64,000 nucleotides of DNA from NCBI GenBank assembly GCA_009746045.1, contig RPFO01000240.1, positions 629,501-693,500 of the forward strand, in the 5' to 3' direction. The stretch's first letter is position 1, and every line of letters begins with the position of its first letter. Below, one piece after another: positions 22,540 through 32,449 of the stretch. Under the pieces are notes generated by a model, which searched no databases, was not told the DNA's origin, and was given only the letters and a program-made list of their open reading frames with translations. The position numbers and the translations under genes are program-made. This DNA is from Mesostigma viride. Its lineage: Eukaryota; Streptophyta; Mesostigmatophyceae; Mesostigmatales; Mesostigmataceae.

Positions 22540-23112
22540 TGTTACGTCGCGTAACTTTTGTTGTTGTTACGGACGTAAATTAGGTCCTTTGTGCCTCAGC
22601 CATTTCGAGACAGTCCGTTGACTTTCTTAAGCTTACGTGTAGTTAGGACCTTTTTGGCCGGTTGGTACCGGGCCTTGTGACGTGGCAATCGTACAGTATG
22701 GTGGCTTGGTGCAGTCGCGCCGCGCTGCGTACTTTAGTAGTGGTCCTTTATCCTCCGTTTGAACCTTGTGGACATGCGTTGGTCCTGTAGGCGAGGGTCG
22801 GTGTCGGCCCGAGCATACACGCATGTCGGCGATCATTTATGCAGCGGTTGTCCTTCGTGAATCGCACTCGGCGTGTATTATGGAATTGTAATACATCGTT
22901 TTGGGTCGTGAATTTACCAGTGTTTACTTCGTAGTGTCCCGGCATTATTTGGTATATGGCGTACAGTAACCGCATGTATCGGAATGCATTGAGAGCAGAG
23001 TCGTCGCGTCCTAGGTCTTATAGCCAATACAGCTCCTCATCGCTAGGTACCCTCACTAGTTTAGGTAAGGTTAGGCGCGGGGTTTGGGATCGAGTAGAGC
23101 CTGGGCGTAACA
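22540..23112 (+). repeat. gypsy 3' LTR (copy 2)
   Basis: 573 bp, TGTTACG...CGTAACA, a perfect inverted terminus. It differs from 6599-7171 at very few bases, indicating recent insertion or recent tandem duplication. The next base starts unrelated copia-like sequence. Confidence 0.93.
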
Positions 23113-23154
23113 CTTGAGTGGGATCGCCAGAGTGGGAGCGAGCCCCGGATCCCA

Positions 23155-23367
23155 GTGGAGAAATCTGCAGACGGGCGACCTGTTAGCAGAGTGCTAGGGC
23201 CCTACGCCGACGGGGAGGACGCCGCTGGCAGCGACGAGGAGCGGCCAGAGACGCCCATCGCAGCCACTGCTCAAGAACGAGAGCTGGAGGCAGCGAACCA
23301 AGCAGGTGCTGAGTCAGTAGCTGCCAGGACGGTGCCCACGGCATCTTCCAGCGACGCCACTGCTTGA
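23155..23367 (+). pseudogene. Element A leader/gag fragment
   Basis: A 70-codon acidic, Ala/Glu-rich ORF ahead of gag, with no family recognised. It could be a separate small ORF or the frameshifted gag N-terminus. Confidence 0.35.
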
Positions 23368-23420
23368 GTCAGTTCTTCCTTTTTCCTTCACCTTTATTGT
23401 TGTGTCCCCACTTGTATATA

Positions 23421-24783
23421 ATGCCTCGTGGCAAACCGGGCGACGGCGACAAGGGTGAGGCGGAGGCACCGGCTGGCGACAACCAGGAGCCTCGGAAGGA
23501 CAAGGAGCCGCTGGTGGGAGAAGCGATCCCAGCCAGCGACGGCGATGGGGGGGGGGAAGCGACCAGGCAGCAAGAGGCGGCATGAAGACTCGGTGGAGGA
23601 GGCGCGCAAGGTGCGGGCGACAGGGCCATCTGATGCAATAACGGTGGCGAATGGGCAACCAGCCGTGGAGAAGCGTAAGAGGGACACCTCCGCTGACGGC
23701 AATGGTAAGAGGCTTCATGTGGATGTGCCCTCCCCTGTGCCTGCTGGACCAAGTGGTGTTGTTGTTGTGACACCCGCTGTGGTGGAACCAGTAAAGGCGC
23801 TGCCAGGGTCGAGGCCTCACATGAGTGCAGTCACTCTCATGAATGGACAAAAGCCTCTTAACCCGCCACTAGCACAGGAAGCTTTGGACAAGTGGCTAGA
23901 GGACATGGAGCTTGTTGTATTCTCCGTGGACCCCACTGTCAACCTAGTGCAAGTGTTTCACTCATCCACGTGCAACAGGGACTCAGCAGAGCGTGTCAGG
24001 GAAAAGGCTAGGACTGGTGTCAAGGATAAGCAAACCTGGGCACAGTTCCTGGATGGGTTGAGGGAGGAGTTCTCTGACAAGGTTCTCAACCTCACCAACT
24101 ATTATAAACATCAGTATGACACCTTTGAGATAGTGGGTCCTGTGGCAGAGGAATGGGCTAGGCTCAACCGTATCAGGGACAAGGGGGCCAAGTATGGCTT
24201 CCTGGTCACAGATAGGGCCTTGGCAGACTATTTCCTGGACCGTATGGGTCTGAGTGTTGATGGTAGGAACGGTGCCCGCATGTTTCTTAACCAGACTGAT
24301 GGCTCCTTGCGTGCTCTGGAGCTTGTAATCCTCAGCATAAGGAAGCCAGATCCTGCCTGCAAGGCTATCCAGTCCCATGGCAGCAATGCCACCTCCGCTG
24401 TGCAGGGCCAAGGTGATGCCCCCGGGTACCCAGCCCGTGATGGGGCAAGGCCTAACAATTAGCGTAAGCGCTTCAGGCGCCAGAGGCAGGGGGCTCAGGG
24501 TGGCAAGGGTGCAGGTTCCCAAGGAGGGGTTGGGAGCCAGCAAGCTGGTGGTCAGCAGGGTAAAGGTGGCCAAGGGCAAGGCAAGGGCCAAGCTCAAGGC
24601 AACCAGGGCAAGCAGGGTGGGCAGTCTCAGGGAGGCCACGGGAAGCCTGGCAAGGGTGGGGCTGGGTCTGGGAAGAAGGGTGGAGCGTGTTTTGTGTGTG
24701 GCAAGGAAGGTCACTGGCGACGTGAGTGCCCTGACAAGAAGGCCAAGCCTGCTGGGGCAGGGGGCCAGCCTGGGCAGCAGTGA
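23421..24783 (+). pseudogene. gag: Element A gag with CCHC zinc knuckle
   Basis: The ATG at 23421 (MPRGKPGDGDKG) is in a different frame from the main body. A frameshift at the G-run near 23550 joins them. The body is capsid-like and helical (WLEDMELVVFSVDP; TWAQFLDGLREEF; ALADYFLDRMGL). An in-frame TAG at 24460-24462 follows, then a Gly/Gln/Lys-rich tract and an intact knuckle CFVCGKEGHWRRECP (CX2CX4HX4C, about 24692). It ends TGA at 24781-24783, still in frame with the integrase ORF. Gag-pol could thus be joined by stop read-through, or these stops are simple decay. Confidence 0.8.
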
Positions 24784-24831
24784 CTAGCTACATCATCCCC
24801 TGTAAATAGTCAATCACCCCTAGGGGAAGGT

Positions 24832-26727
24832 GTGCTGGATGTACATAAGGACGGGGGTGTGCCCCTTGTGCAGCACCAAGGGTGTAAAGATGTTGTTCTT
24901 CCACTGGATTGCAATAACAATGCTGCAGCTGAATTCCCTATGCCTCATGCAGGTGGTGGGTCTCCAGCAGGTGCTGGCCTGGAGGGCCAAGGGACCTTGC
25001 TGGAAGGGCCTGGAGCGGTCCAGGGTGCAGGGCCTGGCTTGGGGCGTCAGGATGGCCTGCAGGGAAGCCCTGGAACCTCAGGAGTGGATCATGTGTCCCC
25101 ACACACGGTTCAGACGTCTCGCCAGGTCAGTACTGAGAGAGTACTGAGCTATGCTGAGGCTGGCCATAGGTTACATCACATGTTTGGGCACTCTGGGCAG
25201 GCAGCAATGTTTGCTTGGAAGCTAGGTAGGGAGCCTTTGTGGGAGGCATGCCAGGCTGCTGCTGAGAACTGTGGTTGCCAGGAGAATGCTGTTCACCCAC
25301 CTCAGTCCCATGCTAGGGAGCCTGCTAGGGAGCGTGGCGACATCCAGATGGATATCCAGCATATCAGGGGCTTGTATATATTGGTGGAGGTGGACAGGTT
25401 CAGTAGATACAGGCTGATAGACGTTCTGCCTGGTATGCAGGAGCACCACTTGTTGTTGGGTATGAAGGCCCTGGTCCCAGGCTTTGGGGTGTGCAAGAGT
25501 GTGCAGGCAGACTTGCAGTTTGACTGTTTGCTCAAGCATCAGGACCAGCTGCCTTGTAAGCTGGTAGTAGTCCCCAGGGAGAGTCATGGGCAGCAAGGGG
25601 CTGTAGAGAGATCCATACGTGAGGTGAAGACAGTGGTGCTAGCGGCAGAGACAGTGCCACTTGTGGCATCTGCCTTAGAGAGGGCAGCCTGGTGTAAGGG
25701 GATAGAAGAGCAGCTGAACCACAGAGTTAACTATTACTTTGATGGTGTGGCTGTCTCTCCCCTGGCCCTGCAGTATAGCGTACTGCCTGAGAACGTGGTG
25801 CAGGCCAGTCTTAGGAAGGCAGATAGGTTATTTGCCCAGCTGAGACGTAAGGACAAGAACTGGAATGTGCTGAGGCCTCAGGTGGGGCTGAAGGTCAGGA
25901 TGTGGAAGGAACCATCTATTCCAGGCAAGCGGGGGAAGTGGCAGGATGGGGTTGTCACTCGTGTGGAAGAAGCTAACAGATCTTGCCTGGTGGCTTTGGA
26001 AAAGGATCCAAGGCACGTGTACAGGTTGTCCTGGGCTCATGTCAAGGAAAGAAGGCCACGTGCAATCTGGCCTGCAGACGGGCCAGGCCCTCCCAGCTGG
26101 GTTGAGGAGCCAGGCCAGAGCCAGGCAGCAGCAGCTAACAATCCTCTGGTGGTGGATGATGGTCTGTCCCTGCTGGAAGATGACGAGCAGGAGGAGGCTG
26201 CTGAAGCAACTGTCACAAGGCCAGAGGGGACGGGGCAGCCACCTAAGGCCCGGGGGCCTCTCATGGCGGACGTCATCCGAGCACTCATGCGCAGCAAACA
26301 TGATCCCAAGGTATCCAAGCTCACGGGGTGGGGGTCGTGCTGGGCAGCTACAATGGAGGTAGATACCAACTCACAGGTGTCTGTCATCAGGGAAGAGGAT
26401 GCTGTAGGCTTACAGATGTCCCATCCCAGTTGCCTTGCTGTGTCTGATTTCTCAGGAAAGGTGTCCATGAAGATCCTTGGGGAAGTGAGTGTGCCTATCT
26501 TAGGGGTGCCCACCACGTTCTGTGTGGTAGAGGGCTATCAGGGGCCTGCCATTCTGGGTCAGAACTTCTTGTGCATGCCAGGGGTTACTTTGACCTCTGA
26601 TGAGTTGGCACTAGAAGGCAGGGGCAGCCTCCCCCTTGAAAGATATCACTATTCCCAGGGTCTTGCAGTGGCGGTGAAGGCTGTTAGAGTCAGCCAGCTG
26701 AGGGTCCTCAAGGTCAGGAGCCCATAG
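24832..26727 (+). CDS. pol: Element A integrase fused to downstream protease-like domain
   Basis: One uninterrupted 631-codon ORF. Residues ~110-150 are a zinc-binding H-H-C-C region (GHRLHHMFGHSG ... ENCGCQ). The catalytic core follows with candidate acidic triad D174 (QMDIQH), D227 (QADLQF) and E259 (GQQGAVERSI, codon at 25606). A C-terminal strand-rich module comes next (KVRMWKEPSIPGKRGKW; YRLSWAHVKER). After an acidic linker, residues ~508-600 form a retropepsin-like domain: MEVDTNSQVSVI (D at 26362), SDFSGKV, VPILGVPTTFCVV and AILGQNFL. In known copia elements protease precedes integrase; here it follows, and the active-site Gly is Asn. The next ORF is RT. Confidence 0.8.
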   Translation: MLDVHKDGGVPLVQHQGCKDVVLPLDCNNNAAAEFPMPHAGGGSPAGAGLEGQGTLLEGPGAVQGAGPGLGRQDGLQGSPGTSGVDHVSPHTVQTSRQVSTERVLSYAEAGHRLHHMFGHSGQAAMFAWKLGREPLWEACQAAAENCGCQENAVHPPQSHAREPARERGDIQMDIQHIRGLYILVEVDRFSRYRLIDVLPGMQEHHLLLGMKALVPGFGVCKSVQADLQFDCLLKHQDQLPCKLVVVPRESHGQQGAVERSIREVKTVVLAAETVPLVASALERAAWCKGIEEQLNHRVNYYFDGVAVSPLALQYSVLPENVVQASLRKADRLFAQLRRKDKNWNVLRPQVGLKVRMWKEPSIPGKRGKWQDGVVTRVEEANRSCLVALEKDPRHVYRLSWAHVKERRPRAIWPADGPGPPSWVEEPGQSQAAAANNPLVVDDGLSLLEDDEQEEAAEATVTRPEGTGQPPKARGPLMADVIRALMRSKHDPKVSKLTGWGSCWAATMEVDTNSQVSVIREEDAVGLQMSHPSCLAVSDFSGKVSMKILGEVSVPILGVPTTFCVVEGYQGPAILGQNFLCMPGVTLTSDELALEGRGSLPLERYHYSQGLAVAVKAVRVSQLRVLKVRSP

Positions 26728-26738
26728 CTGAGGACCTG

Positions 26739-27431
26739 TTGATAATCCCAACCACCTTTGATCCACGGCAGTTAGGGGTAAACAGGTACCAGATAGCTGC
26801 TCACAGTCCTATTCCCTGGCGCCAGCTAGTCGAGATGATGCAAAGCCCCAAGATGGCTAAGGCATGGACTCTTGGCTTTGTTGCTTCCGGGCATGAGTGG
26901 ATAGTTTCCAACTGTGCAGAACCTGTGGATGAGCTGCCAGAAGCTCACCAGCTGCTCAGATTGATGTTTGTCCTCAAGCTCAAGGAGGTAGATGGTGTCC
27001 AGGTGCCACACGTCAGACCAGTTGTAACCGAGTATCATGGCACTGGCCAGTTGTTAGATGAGGAGCTCTATACTCCAGGGATGCTGCATGACACGTGGAG
27101 GATTCTGCTGTGTATATTTCTGTCTTTTCTGGTTAAGGGTGTGCCCTACAGCTCTGTGCTGATTGATTTCAAGAGAGCTTTTCTCAAGGGTGACCAAGAT
27201 CAGGCCAGGCAGACTTGGAGAGATATCCCTCCTTTCTTTGTGACTGTACCTGCTGTATGGAGAGCAGAGATAAAGGCCAGGTACCTGAGAATTCTAAAAG
27301 GGTTGGAAGGTCTCAGGTCCAGTCCCATCATCTGGAGAAAGAGCCTAGAGAAATTCTTGAAGAATACTTGTGGGTTTTCTGTGTCTCCAGTGGATCCTTG
27401 TCTGTTCCAACTTCCAAGGGTCACACAATGA
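26739..27431 (+). CDS. pol: Element A reverse transcriptase, N-terminal part
   Basis: Copia-type RT fingers and palm: LMFVLKLKEV, RPVVTEYHG, ELYTPGM, the first catalytic Asp in LIDFKRAFLKGD, then LEGLRSSPIIWRKSL and DPCLF. The frame ends in a stop near 27429. The next frame, overlapping from 27370, carries the second catalytic box, so a frameshift (decay or programmed) lies around 27400. Synthesises cDNA from element RNA. Confidence 0.85.
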   Translation: MIIPTTFDPRQLGVNRYQIAAHSPIPWRQLVEMMQSPKMAKAWTLGFVASGHEWIVSNCAEPVDELPEAHQLLRLMFVLKLKEVDGVQVPHVRPVVTEYHGTGQLLDEELYTPGMLHDTWRILLCIFLSFLVKGVPYSSVLIDFKRAFLKGDQDQARQTWRDIPPFFVTVPAVWRAEIKARYLRILKGLEGLRSSPIIWRKSLEKFLKNTCGFSVSPVDPCLFQLPRVTQ

Positions 27432-28407
27432 CCTCCCTGTCTTTGCCTCCCTGCATGGTGATGACCTGCATCTCATAGGTCCACCAGACTGGGTTGAGGC
27501 TGTTTTGGCCAAGATCCAGAAGCGGTTTGAGCTGGGTAAGATACAGCACATGGTGGAAAATGAGCCTATGGTCTTCTGTGGCATGCAGGCTACGTTGTTC
27601 CAAGCCAAGGGCTCGTGGTTCATCAGGATGGAGGGTGGTAAGGACTATCCACAGCAGATTATAGATGCATTGCAGGAGCCCATCACGCAGGCTAGGTGTG
27701 CTACCATCAGGGGCATGCTGGCATGGCTTGCAAGTATATGTGCCCCTGACTTGCTGGTTTTGAGTCGACTTACTGATTCCCAGCTGGTTGAGGTGGGTGC
27801 TGAGAGTGTGGTGCAGGCTGTCATGATGTCTCCCCCTCTTATACTGGGTCCTGTGGATTTGTACAAGCCCCTTGACATGGTTCTCTATGTAGACAGTTCT
27901 ATGGATAATAGGAAGGTCACAGAGGTCAGGGGCAGGGCAGCAGCATTAGTTACCCTGGAGCAAGATCGCACCTCACTTGTTACCTGGTACAGTCGGTTGC
28001 AGAACAGGGTTACACCCAGCAGTGATATTGCTGAGTGCAGGGCAATCTGTGAAGGGCTGCATACTGCTCTTTACTTGAGGGAGCTCTTCTACCAGCTATG
28101 TCAAGTGGCTTCCTGTAGGTTGCAGCTGCACACACTGGTGAGGACTGATAGCATGGGCATGGTGCAATTTGTGCACAGGCAGCTGGCCAGGAGCAGGGAC
28201 CTTGACTACTTGTTGCTCAAGGAGATGTCCTACCTAGCTCACATTGAACATGTGCCTGGTGTGGACAACCCTGCAGATGCCCTCACCAAGCTGGAGGAGA
28301 AGGCGGAGAGGCAGTACCCCTGCTCCGTGGGCTCATGGACCCCTTACACGGGCGGCCATAGAGACCAGGCCTTGCTTCAGCTTGGGTGTCCCCAGTGGGC
28401 TGCTTGA
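27370..28407 (+). CDS. pol: Element A RT C-terminus (HGDD box) and RNase H
   Basis: Starts with SLHGDDLHLIG: the RT catalytic pair DD lies in HGDD (27454-27465), where Y-V-D-D is usual in copia RTs. The connection domain contains MVFCGMQATLF and MLAWLASICAPDL. Copia-type RNase H follows with LYVDSSMD, IAECRAI, RTDSMGMVQ and the C-terminal signature NPADALTKLE. The frame then runs on to 28407. RNase H removes the RNA strand during cDNA synthesis. Confidence 0.88.
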   Translation: MGFLCLQWILVCSNFQGSHNDLPVFASLHGDDLHLIGPPDWVEAVLAKIQKRFELGKIQHMVENEPMVFCGMQATLFQAKGSWFIRMEGGKDYPQQIIDALQEPITQARCATIRGMLAWLASICAPDLLVLSRLTDSQLVEVGAESVVQAVMMSPPLILGPVDLYKPLDMVLYVDSSMDNRKVTEVRGRAAALVTLEQDRTSLVTWYSRLQNRVTPSSDIAECRAICEGLHTALYLRELFYQLCQVASCRLQLHTLVRTDSMGMVQFVHRQLARSRDLDYLLLKEMSYLAHIEHVPGVDNPADALTKLEEKAERQYPCSVGSWTPYTGGHRDQALLQLGCPQWAA

Positions 28408-28484
28408 CCAAAGTACCAAGTGGTGACTGGTGCTTACTGGTTGACAGCCGGTCCTTCAGGGTTAGGTACACCCTCCTGGACAGG
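28408..28484 (+). other. Element A 3' untranslated spacer
   Basis: Short non-coding stretch between RNase H and the candidate LTR, ending CCTGGACAGG just before AGTTGG. Confidence 0.4.
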
Positions 28485-29028
28485 AGTTGGTGTGGAATGT
28501 CACTCCTACCAGCTGAGAATCATGCCTGGCCCTCCCCATGGGGTTCAGAAGAGTCGCCAGGACTTAAGTCGACGCCTTTGGCCTCAAACAGTTAGGCCAT
28601 GCAAGGGCAACCCGAATGCTGGTTCTTACAGGTTGCTGCATATATGTTTTCTAGTGCTTGTTTCCAACCTGTTGCTAATAAAGAACCTGGTTGTGTGACC
28701 ATGTGGAGCATGGTTGCCAGGGAGCCACATTCTGGGTTATATAATGCTTGAATAAACCATAATCATGTCTCTCTCATGTTGTTCTCATGGTTGTAATGTA
28801 TCTCTTGTGTGAAGTTCCAGGTCACCTATAAACCTGGAGATTGGGGTGGGGTTCAATTCCCCAGCAGAGCCACAGCCTGGCATGAGTGATTACTGGGCTT
28901 AACACCCAGTGAAGACATGGGCTCCCCAATAAGGCAGTATTTGCATGGGTGCTACCTGAGTCTCTTTGAGCAAAAAAGGGAAAGGCTGGCCAAGGCGGGC
29001 GCCATAAGAACGGGCGCCTGTGATAACT
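28485..29028 (+). repeat. Candidate 3' LTR of element A
   Basis: Starts AGTTGG directly after the pol tail, as B's LTR does (AGTTGGTTGG). It contains AATAAA signals near 28676 and 28751. A TGATAACT end at 29028 would match the family's AACT terminus. No second copy is in the window to confirm the boundaries, so the right end is a guess. Confidence 0.35.
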
Positions 29029-29090
29029 GTGAAAGATCAGGAACTCACAATAATACGTTCTTGGCATCCTTTAAGGGGACTCGGCGCGGC

Positions 29091-29116
29091 GAATTTTTTC
29101 CGCGCCAAAAAAATTC
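29091..29116. promoter_or_regulatory. Subterminal palindrome with E2F-like core
   Basis: Imperfect palindrome (arms GAATTTTTT and AAAAAAATTC around CCGCGCC) starting 16 bp inside the left terminus. The GCGCCAAAA core matches the E2F/DP consensus TTTSSCGC on the complementary strand. The related element at 62381-62406 has a perfect version, also 16 bp from its end. It could be a transposase or host-factor site. Confidence 0.5.
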
Positions 29117-29146
29117 CCGCCGGACGCACTGAGTGAAAAGTGGAGG

Positions 29147-29527
29147 GTGGACGAATGCACGTGCGGAGTGGGTGCGATGGCGGTCACGCGGTCGGATAAA
29201 AAGCTGGAACGCGAGAGTATTTTGGCCCTGCAAGCATGGCAGGTTGAGTCCAAGTGTTCCGACATAAAATTAGATGATCTACTCTCGCGCGACGGTCTCG
29301 TAGCGGCCGGCTCGGCTGGGAAAAACCACGAACCTCCGACCGACCGCAACGCAGCCAACAATATTTTTCGTCATGCAGCATACCGCCATTTTTCGGCCCG
29401 GATGGGGTGGATCAACGCTGATGGAACTGCTAAAAAGCTTCCTAAAGCATTCAGCGACATCGTTCGCGATCGATTTCCAGATTCCCGGGCTAATTACACC
29501 GGATTTATCGAAACTGCCGATCGCTGA
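29147..29527 (+). CDS. Small ORF resembling the P2X7 C-terminal-like domain of transposons
   Basis: 126 codons near the 5' end of the TTAA transposon. The C-terminal half (FRHAAYRHFSARMGWI, then LPKAFSDIVRDRFPDS and YTGF) follows the pattern AYR-xF ... LP-xx-xx-IR-xx-FP ... Y-xGF of the P2X7-intracellular-like domain, which is widespread in transposon-rich genomes. The N-terminal cysteine-rich part expected of that family is not evident. Role unknown; it probably acts with the transposase. Confidence 0.4.
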   Translation: MDECTCGVGAMAVTRSDKKLERESILALQAWQVESKCSDIKLDDLLSRDGLVAAGSAGKNHEPPTDRNAANNIFRHAAYRHFSARMGWINADGTAKKLPKAFSDIVRDRFPDSRANYTGFIETADR

Positions 29528-29532
29528 CATTT

Positions 29533-32022
29533 TTGCGCTGCGATGGCCGCGCCCACTTTTCGTGCATGATGGGCCGTAAAAACGCCAGAGCGAAATCCCA
29601 GCGGCTTCGCTTTGAGCGACAGGCTGCCGGAGAGCAGCCTTCGGTGCCTGCGCCTCTGAAAAGGGGCCGTGGCAGACCGAAGGGTTCGAAGACAAGGGTT
29701 GGTGTCGGCAGGCCTAAAGGGTCTAAGAAAAAGAAATGGCGATCATCCACGCCAGTTTCTGTGGGCATGGCGGATGTTTCAGCGGCGGGGGTCGGCCAGA
29801 ATGCTGGGAATGCACCGAGCAGCGGCGAGATGGAGCTTGGTGCGGAAATTCTCGGCGATGAAGGTATGCCAGCCACTGGGCGTAAGCGAGCGCTCGTGAG
29901 CCCTTACACCCCGTCTCCGAAGAAGCTTGACAGCCGTGGGCATCATTTGAGGCAGGCAGCCGATCAGCCGCCCCCTCCCCCCTGCGATCCCATTTCATGG
30001 CAGCGCATTGTTGTTGATACAGTGTGCCTTGAAGGAATTGTTGGCCATTTAGCCTGCCCTGAATGCCATGAGAAGTCCCTGAAGCTGGGGCATAAGACGC
30101 AGCCTGGGCCCTGTGCATCTTTGCTGCTGGTGACATTTTGCACAAATCCCCACTGTCGGGCGGAGAATAAGAAGCCTTGGCACCATGCAGAGCCAGCGGA
30201 GGTGGGGGGAGGCCTGGCAAGGGTGGGAATGTCACGTGCTTCCAAGAATGCTCTCCTGGCCCTGAACACTGTCATCCATGGTGTCACACGGAGTGACCTG
30301 CTGCGTGTGTGGAGCACGATGGACATGGAATTCCCCAAGCATGGTAGCGTGTGGCGGAAAGATGTGCTTATGGTCGCGCGCATTGTGATTGAGTACCTGC
30401 ACACTGTGATAGAGGAAAACCGTGAGGTAGTGAGGCAGTGGGAGCGGGATAATGGCAGGTTCCCTGACCTGGATGGGTTCCTTCGGCAGGCCACGCGCGC
30501 TACCTTTGATGGCAGCTGGGCTAATCGTGGGTACAGGTCACTGCTGGGGCAGCAACTGTTAATCCACGACGTGTTGAAGCTTATCATAGCCCACCATGTG
30601 TCCAGCAAGTGGTGTGCCTTTTGCATGCGTGTGGCGGGCAAGAAGGATGCAGATGGTAAGCCTAGAGTGCCAGCCCCCCATATGTGTTTCAAGAACCATG
30701 CGACCACAAGCAAGAGCATGGAAGGCGCGGGTGCAGTGGTGATGTTGCTAGATGTGATGTCGCTAGAATCGGGGGTGTTCACAGGTCAAGTGATGGAGAG
30801 GGCAGGGAGTGAGCAGGGACAGAAGGGCAGCAAGCCTGAGAGCCAGCGGCTTTGGGTGACCAAGGTAGTGAGTGATGGGGACACGAGTTGGTATGCACAA
30901 GTGAGGGAGAATCAGGTGTTGAAGGAGGCAAATCACATCCCTGACAAAGACAATGACCTGAACCACCTGTCCATCAACCTGCACAGTGCACTAGTGGCCA
31001 CGAAGAAGACGTGGCTGTCTATACTAAGCACAAGAATGTGCTAGGAGAGAAGACCCACATCTGGCACATGCTGCGGGGTTACCGTGCCTGCATACGCTGC
31101 AACTATCACATGGGTGCCACGTGGCTGCACGGCGCATTGGCCAACGCGCTGGAACATTATCATGGCAACCACACGCATTGCAATGCATGGCCCAACCACA
31201 TGAAGCAGAAAATTGGGGAGGTGGTGCAGCGCCAATGGTGTGGTGTGCATACCAAGAAGAAGAACCTGCCGCCTTGGGGGGGGCGGGCCTGGCTGCCTCG
31301 TGTGTCGGAGAAGGGTGGGGTGGTGGTGCAGGTGGACGAGCTTGTCCGCGAGGTCTGGGGCAGATTCAGCTCGATGGAGGTGCTGGAAGGGTGCTGCCAC
31401 AATAGCTCCTCCAACCACAACGAGTTCACTCATTCACAGCAAGTGCTTGCCACACCTGGGGGGAAGGGGGGCTTTGCTGGGGGGCTGTACGCTGCCTTTT
31501 GCGCGGTAGGTGCCCTGCGTGCCCCAAAGGGCGAGACATGGTTTATTCCAATAGCGGGGAAGCTGGGCATTTCCATGTGCCCTGAGGCACTAGCTCAGTT
31601 GCAAGAGCTGACTGAGGCAAGGTTGCGCCAGCAGAAGAGGAAGAAGACACGAGTTCAAGCAGCAAAGGGCGCAGGGCAAAGCCATCCGGGCTGGGGTTTA
31701 TTGGGATGAAAACAAGAAGGACAAGTCCACCTATGCTAAGGGCACAGCGTATGGGGGGGTGGGCCCTGCCACAGGGGGTGTGGATGTGTGCGACAGTGAC
31801 AGTGAGGGTGAGGAGGAATATATGGATGATGTTCCCTGCCTTCGCTGTGCTATTCCCACCCCGCTCCCTGGCAATAATTTTCTGCTGTGCAGCACGGTGG
31901 GCTGCGAGGGAGGGCTTCACCTCAAGTGCTGCAACCCTCCCCTGCGTCGCGTGCCCGATGGGGACTGGTTTTGCCCCTTGTGCACGGGGCAGAACGACAT
32001 CACTGAGTCGGATAGTGAATAA
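29533..32022 (+). pseudogene. AT-hook / DDE transposase / PHD finger protein, frameshifted
   Basis: Three frames in series. 29533-31044: two AT-hook-like motifs (RGRGRPKGSK, GRPKGSKKKK; about 29656-29735), then a CPEC...CTNPHC zinc region. The DDE core follows with HMCFKNHATTSKSMEGAGAV and VSDGDTSWY (GAT at 30874), then HLSINLHSAL. 31040-31660 in another frame continues the catalytic domain (YRACIRCNYHMG, HYHGNHTHC, RQWC). From about 31660 the first frame resumes and ends in a PHD finger, C4HC3: CLRC...CSTVGC...HLKC...WFCPLC (about 31834-31983). The two shifts could be decay or unrecognised introns. The domain resembles the Mutator-like transposase domain shared by Kolobok-type elements. Confidence 0.7.
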
Positions 32023-32449
32023 TTGTGTTATAGTGAACGCCTTAGGTGGCATCACGGGAAAGTCAATAACTTGAGCTAGGGGTGTCAGATTGAGCTCAAA
32101 TTTTGGCAGTGTGTTTCCCCCCACTCAGTGGAACTTTCTATGTATGGATGACCCAGTCTGATGTGTTAATGATTTGATTTATTTTTTTTGGCTAAAAAAA
32201 GTACCCATTTTGCGGGAAAATTAATAACTCAAACAAATGTGACCATTTTGGCCATGTAAATAGCCCAGCTTTTAAAAAAGTGAGGGAACTTTGCAGGTAT
32301 GTATGGGCAAGTCATTTAGACAAGTGGTTTGTCTTGGGCAAAATATCTCATAAATAGCATCTTTTTCTATTTTTAGCTCGCCACCGGTGCGTGGTTGGGG
32401 GTAGTACCCCCAACAAGTGGTGGTATGAATGTCCAAACATCATATTTAT
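32023..32449 (+). other. Transposon 3' non-coding region
   Basis: AT-rich. Segments around 32165-32250 and 32340-32430 recur in inverted orientation at about 60470-60490 and 60245-60340 in the related element, which ties the two transposons together. It ends with the first copy of the LINE target duplication (32437-32449). Confidence 0.65.

Larger units (their letters stand above)
23113..29028 (+). mobile_element. Copia-like retrotransposon A, rearranged pol
   Basis: gag (CCHC knuckle), integrase, protease-like, RT and RNase H in that order. The left end is cut by the gypsy LTR at 23112, so its 5' LTR is presumably off the window. The right end is tentative. Family members B (36243-42220) and C (51555-57710) show the same rearranged order. 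Confidence 0.8.

Noticed and set aside
28847-28863. tRNA gene or tRNA-derived SINE (TGGGG-TTCAATT-CCCCA looks like a T-arm)
   Set aside because: No matching acceptor stem, D-arm or 7-base anticodon loop fits upstream. A single T-arm-like hairpin is not enough.
29533-32022. A host chromatin gene (AT-hook plus PHD finger)
   Set aside because: The whole region lies between TTAA duplications and inverted ends, and the central domain is a DDE transposase.
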